DNA from: Oscillospiraceae bacterium
GTDB lineage: Bacteria; Bacillota; Clostridia; Oscillospirales; Acutalibacteraceae
Assembly: GCA_029004655.1 (NCBI GenBank)
Contig: JAQVYP010000019.1
Span: 1 to 17,183 of the forward strand
Length of the DNA stretch: 17,183 bases
Direction of reading: 5' to 3'
The notes beneath the pieces are model-generated. The model was not told the origin of the DNA, did no database searches, and saw only the letters and a list, made by a program, of their open reading frames with translations. The position numbers and the translations under genes were made by a program. Shown piece after piece: positions 15,455 through 17,183 of this stretch (position 1 is its first letter; each line of letters begins with the position of its first letter).

Positions 15455-16026
15455 GAACTTCAGAAATAACAAGAAAAACTAAGGAAACCGATATCTGCGC
15501 CAAACTTTGCCTTGATGGTGGAGAAATTTCTGTTGATACAGGAATAGGATTCTTTGACCATATGCTTGAAGCTTTGGCAAAGCATGCCGGATTTGGTTTG
15601 TCGCTTAAGGTTGACGGTGACTTAAACGTAGATTGTCACCATACCGTTGAAGACACAGGAATTGTGTTGGGACAAGCATTCGCCCAAGCGGTTGGCGATA
15701 AAAAAGGAATTTCCAGATATGGCACAGCTTTTATTCCAATGGATGAAGCGTTAGGATTTGCATCTGTTGATATTTCAGGTCGTCCGTTTCTTGTTTACGA
15801 AGCGGATATGCCCCAAGAATTAATCGGGGAATATGATTCTTGCATTACTGTCGAATTTATGCGAGCATTTTGCTACAATTCACTTATAACCGCTCATGTT
15901 ATTTGTGAGTACGGCGACAATGCGCATCATATCACCGAAGCACTGTATAAAGCACTTGCGCACGCTTTAAAAGCCGCATTAAAAGTTGAAGGACAAGATA
16001 TTTTGTCAACAAAGGGTGTTATTTAA
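15451..16026 (+). CDS. hisB: Imidazoleglycerol-phosphate dehydratase
   Basis: HisB (IGPD) is a manganese enzyme that dehydrates imidazole glycerol phosphate to imidazole acetol phosphate. At 191 residues it is the single-domain form, without the histidinol-phosphatase domain fused in enterobacteria. That phosphatase is therefore needed from elsewhere and is not in this window. The two metal-binding HHxxE repeats are present: H63, H64 and E67 in DCHHTVEDTG, and H159, H160 and E163 in DNAHHITEA. FFDHMLEALAKHAGF and MDEALGFASVDISGRP also match. ATG 15451 has GGGAGGTG just upstream. Its stop shares one base with the hisA start, with no hisH between them. Confidence 0.98.
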   Translation: MRTSEITRKTKETDICAKLCLDGGEISVDTGIGFFDHMLEALAKHAGFGLSLKVDGDLNVDCHHTVEDTGIVLGQAFAQAVGDKKGISRYGTAFIPMDEALGFASVDISGRPFLVYEADMPQELIGEYDSCITVEFMRAFCYNSLITAHVICEYGDNAHHITEALYKALAHALKAALKVEGQDILSTKGVI

Positions 16027-16739
16027 TGATTATTTTCCCTGCGATAGATATAAAAAATGGGGAATGTGTCCGATTGTTTAAAGGCGATTTTTCAACCGTT
16101 CAAAAGGTTGCCGAAAGCCCGATTAAAACAGCAATTAGCTTTGCTGAATGCGGTGCTGAGTGGATTCACATGGTCGATCTAGACGGAGCTTTGGACAGCG
16201 CTCCCAAAAACAGTAAAATGTTTATTGATGTTGCCATGTCATCAGGCCTTAAAATTGAAGTTGGCGGTGGTATTCGTTCAATTGAAACCATCGAATTCTA
16301 TTTGGCAAACGGTATATCCAGAGTGATTTTGGGCTCGGCTGCTTTATCAAATCCTGATCTGGTAATCAGTGCTTGCAAAAAATTTGGCGATAAAATTGCC
16401 GTTGGAATTGATGCTAGGAATCGTTTTGTTGCGGCTGACGGTTGGCTGAATACTTCAAAAGTTGATTTTATTGATTTAGCAAAAAGTGTGGAACAGGCCG
16501 GTGTTGGCTGTATCATTTTCACCGATATTTCAAAAGACGGTACATTATCAGGACCTAATCTTGACCAACTTGAAGAGATTAATAATGCTGTGGGATGTAA
16601 TATAATTGCAAGCGGTGGCATAAAAAACATTAATGATATTCACGACTTAAAAGCCATGGATCTATATGGTGCAATTTGCGGGAAGTCAATTTATTCCGGC
16701 TCGCTTTCGCTAAAGGAAGCAATAAACGTATGTAGGTGA
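16026..16739 (+). CDS. hisA: ProFAR isomerase (phosphoribosylformimino-AICAR-P isomerase)
   Basis: HisA is a TIM-barrel isomerase that converts ProFAR to PRFAR by an Amadori rearrangement. The 237-residue protein has the catalytic Asp8 (FPAIDIK) and Asp129 (VGIDARN), and the two phosphate-binding half-barrel motifs EVGGGIRS and IASGGIKN. VDLDGA and FTDISKDGTLSGPN are further matches. The last motif and N-terminal AIDIKNGECVRLFKGDF mark it as HisA and not the related cyclase HisF. It starts at the TAATG overlap with hisB and ends 6 bases before hisI. In most Clostridia-type operons hisH precedes and hisF follows it; both are absent here. Confidence 0.97.
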   Translation: MIIFPAIDIKNGECVRLFKGDFSTVQKVAESPIKTAISFAECGAEWIHMVDLDGALDSAPKNSKMFIDVAMSSGLKIEVGGGIRSIETIEFYLANGISRVILGSAALSNPDLVISACKKFGDKIAVGIDARNRFVAADGWLNTSKVDFIDLAKSVEQAGVGCIIFTDISKDGTLSGPNLDQLEEINNAVGCNIIASGGIKNINDIHDLKAMDLYGAICGKSIYSGSLSLKEAINVCR

Positions 16740-16745
16740 AAAATA

Positions 16746-17183
16746 ATGGATTTAGAAAAATATTTTGTAAAGTCTGACCTGATTCCGGCAATTATTCAGC
16801 AAACCGGAACTAATGAAGTGCTGATGCTGGCATATATGAACAAGGAATCGCTTGAATTAACATTAAAAACAGGCTACACTTGGTATTACAGCAGATCACG
16901 TCAGAGATTATGGAACAAAGGTGAAACCTCCGGACATAAACAAAAAATTGTCAGCATCAAGGCAGATTGCGATTTTGACACCTTGCTGATTGAAGTTGAG
17001 CAGGTAGGACCTGCTTGTCACACAGGAAATCCCTCATGCTTCTTTAATGAGCTTATGGGAACCTCTAAAAACCCCTTCCGGCGTCTTCCGGCAAAAATTC
17101 CGCCGAGCTGTGTCAAACCTCCTCTCAAGGCACAAAGCCTTGCTTCGTCAGCTTTCCTTGCTCGACGAAATTTTTGCTCGGAA
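16746..17183 (+). CDS. hisI: Phosphoribosyl-AMP cyclohydrolase, 3'-incomplete, with an unusual tail
   Basis: HisI opens the purine ring of phosphoribosyl-AMP with zinc and magnesium. The frame starts at ATG 16746, behind AGGTGA that overlaps the hisA stop, and is still open at the window end (146 codons). The catalytic domain is complete: WYYSRSRQRLWNKGETSGH (about 46-64), the metal-binding DCDFD (74-78), GPACHTG with Cys91 and SCFF with Cys98. Stand-alone HisI normally ends soon after this point, or continues into a HisE pyrophosphohydrolase domain. Here residues from about 105 on are Pro, Ser, Arg and Lys rich (for example PAKIPPSCVKPPLKAQS), do not resemble HisE, and coincide with an inverted-repeat element. 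I infer that the native 3' end has been replaced or extended. Whether the enzyme is functional cannot be told. Confidence 0.9.
   Translation, partial: MDLEKYFVKSDLIPAIIQQTGTNEVLMLAYMNKESLELTLKTGYTWYYSRSRQRLWNKGETSGHKQKIVSIKADCDFDTLLIEVEQVGPACHTGNPSCFFNELMGTSKNPFRRLPAKIPPSCVKPPLKAQSLASSAFLARRNFCSE
17075..17183. repeat. Long inverted-repeat element inside the 3' end of hisI
   Basis: Two arms, 17086-17108 and 17160-17183, pair over 23 positions with one bulge. On the + strand two of these are C-A mismatches, but on the minus strand both become G-U pairs, so the minus-strand RNA folds best. The 51-base loop contains a second hairpin, CAAGGC (17126-17131) with GCCTTG (17137-17142). Just before the left arm the octamer CTTCCGGC is repeated at 17075-17082 and 17085-17092. 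No transposase is present. The composition is richer in GC than flanking hisI. It may be a MITE-like or palindromic dispersed repeat, cut off by the window edge. Confidence 0.65.

Noticed and set aside
1..17183. tRNA, rRNA, CRISPR array, transposase, phage or toxin-antitoxin genes
   Set aside because: No cloverleaf-like sequence, repeat-spacer pattern or matching protein motif was seen; nearly all space is filled by core metabolic and information-processing genes.

Overview
The window is an AT-rich bacterial chromosomal segment with every gene on the + strand. It reads as a low-GC Firmicute, most likely a member of the Clostridia. Three things support this: a PolC-type replicative DNA polymerase; the order tsf-pyrH-frr-uppS-cdsA-dxr-rseP-ispG-polC, typical of Firmicutes; and a histidine operon headed by hisZ with a short-form hisG. 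The genus cannot be fixed from the sequence alone.

Region 1 (1-11047) is a housekeeping block. The last codons of tsf end at a strong intrinsic terminator (69-100). An AT-rich spacer then carries a good sigma-A-type promoter (250-278) in front of pyrH and frr. A second intrinsic terminator (1619-1647) follows frr. Next come uppS, cdsA, dxr, rseP, ispG and polC in close succession. They cover nucleotide supply (PyrH), ribosome recycling (Frr), the undecaprenyl carrier (UppS), phospholipid precursor (CdsA), two steps of the MEP isoprenoid pathway (Dxr, IspG, which ultimately feed UppS), intramembrane proteolysis (RseP) and chromosome replication (PolC).

Region 2 (11048-11257) is a spacer of about 200 bases. 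Its first part has no gene, is less AT-rich than its surroundings and may be a dispersed-repeat remnant. Its second part holds a consensus-like promoter (TTGACA, 17 bases, extended -10 TACCAT) with an 18-bp imperfect palindrome over the -10 and presumed start site, a good candidate operator.

Region 3 (11258-17183) is a tightly packed histidine operon: hisZ-hisG-hisD-hisC-hisB-hisA-hisI. Gaps are 0-17 bases, with ATGA and TAATG overlaps at hisC/hisB and hisB/hisA. Both subunits of imidazole glycerol phosphate synthase (hisH, hisF) are absent from their usual places beside hisA. The hisI frame runs off the window through a long, GC-richer inverted repeat that looks like an inserted repeat element.

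Most of the window is ordinary core-genome content. The points worth a second look are the repeat inside the 3' end of hisI, the missing hisH/hisF pair and the his promoter palindrome. I see no clearly undescribed multi-gene system, tRNA, rRNA, CRISPR array or transposase. Several starts differ from the longest reading frame because a clear Shine-Dalgarno sequence selects a downstream codon.
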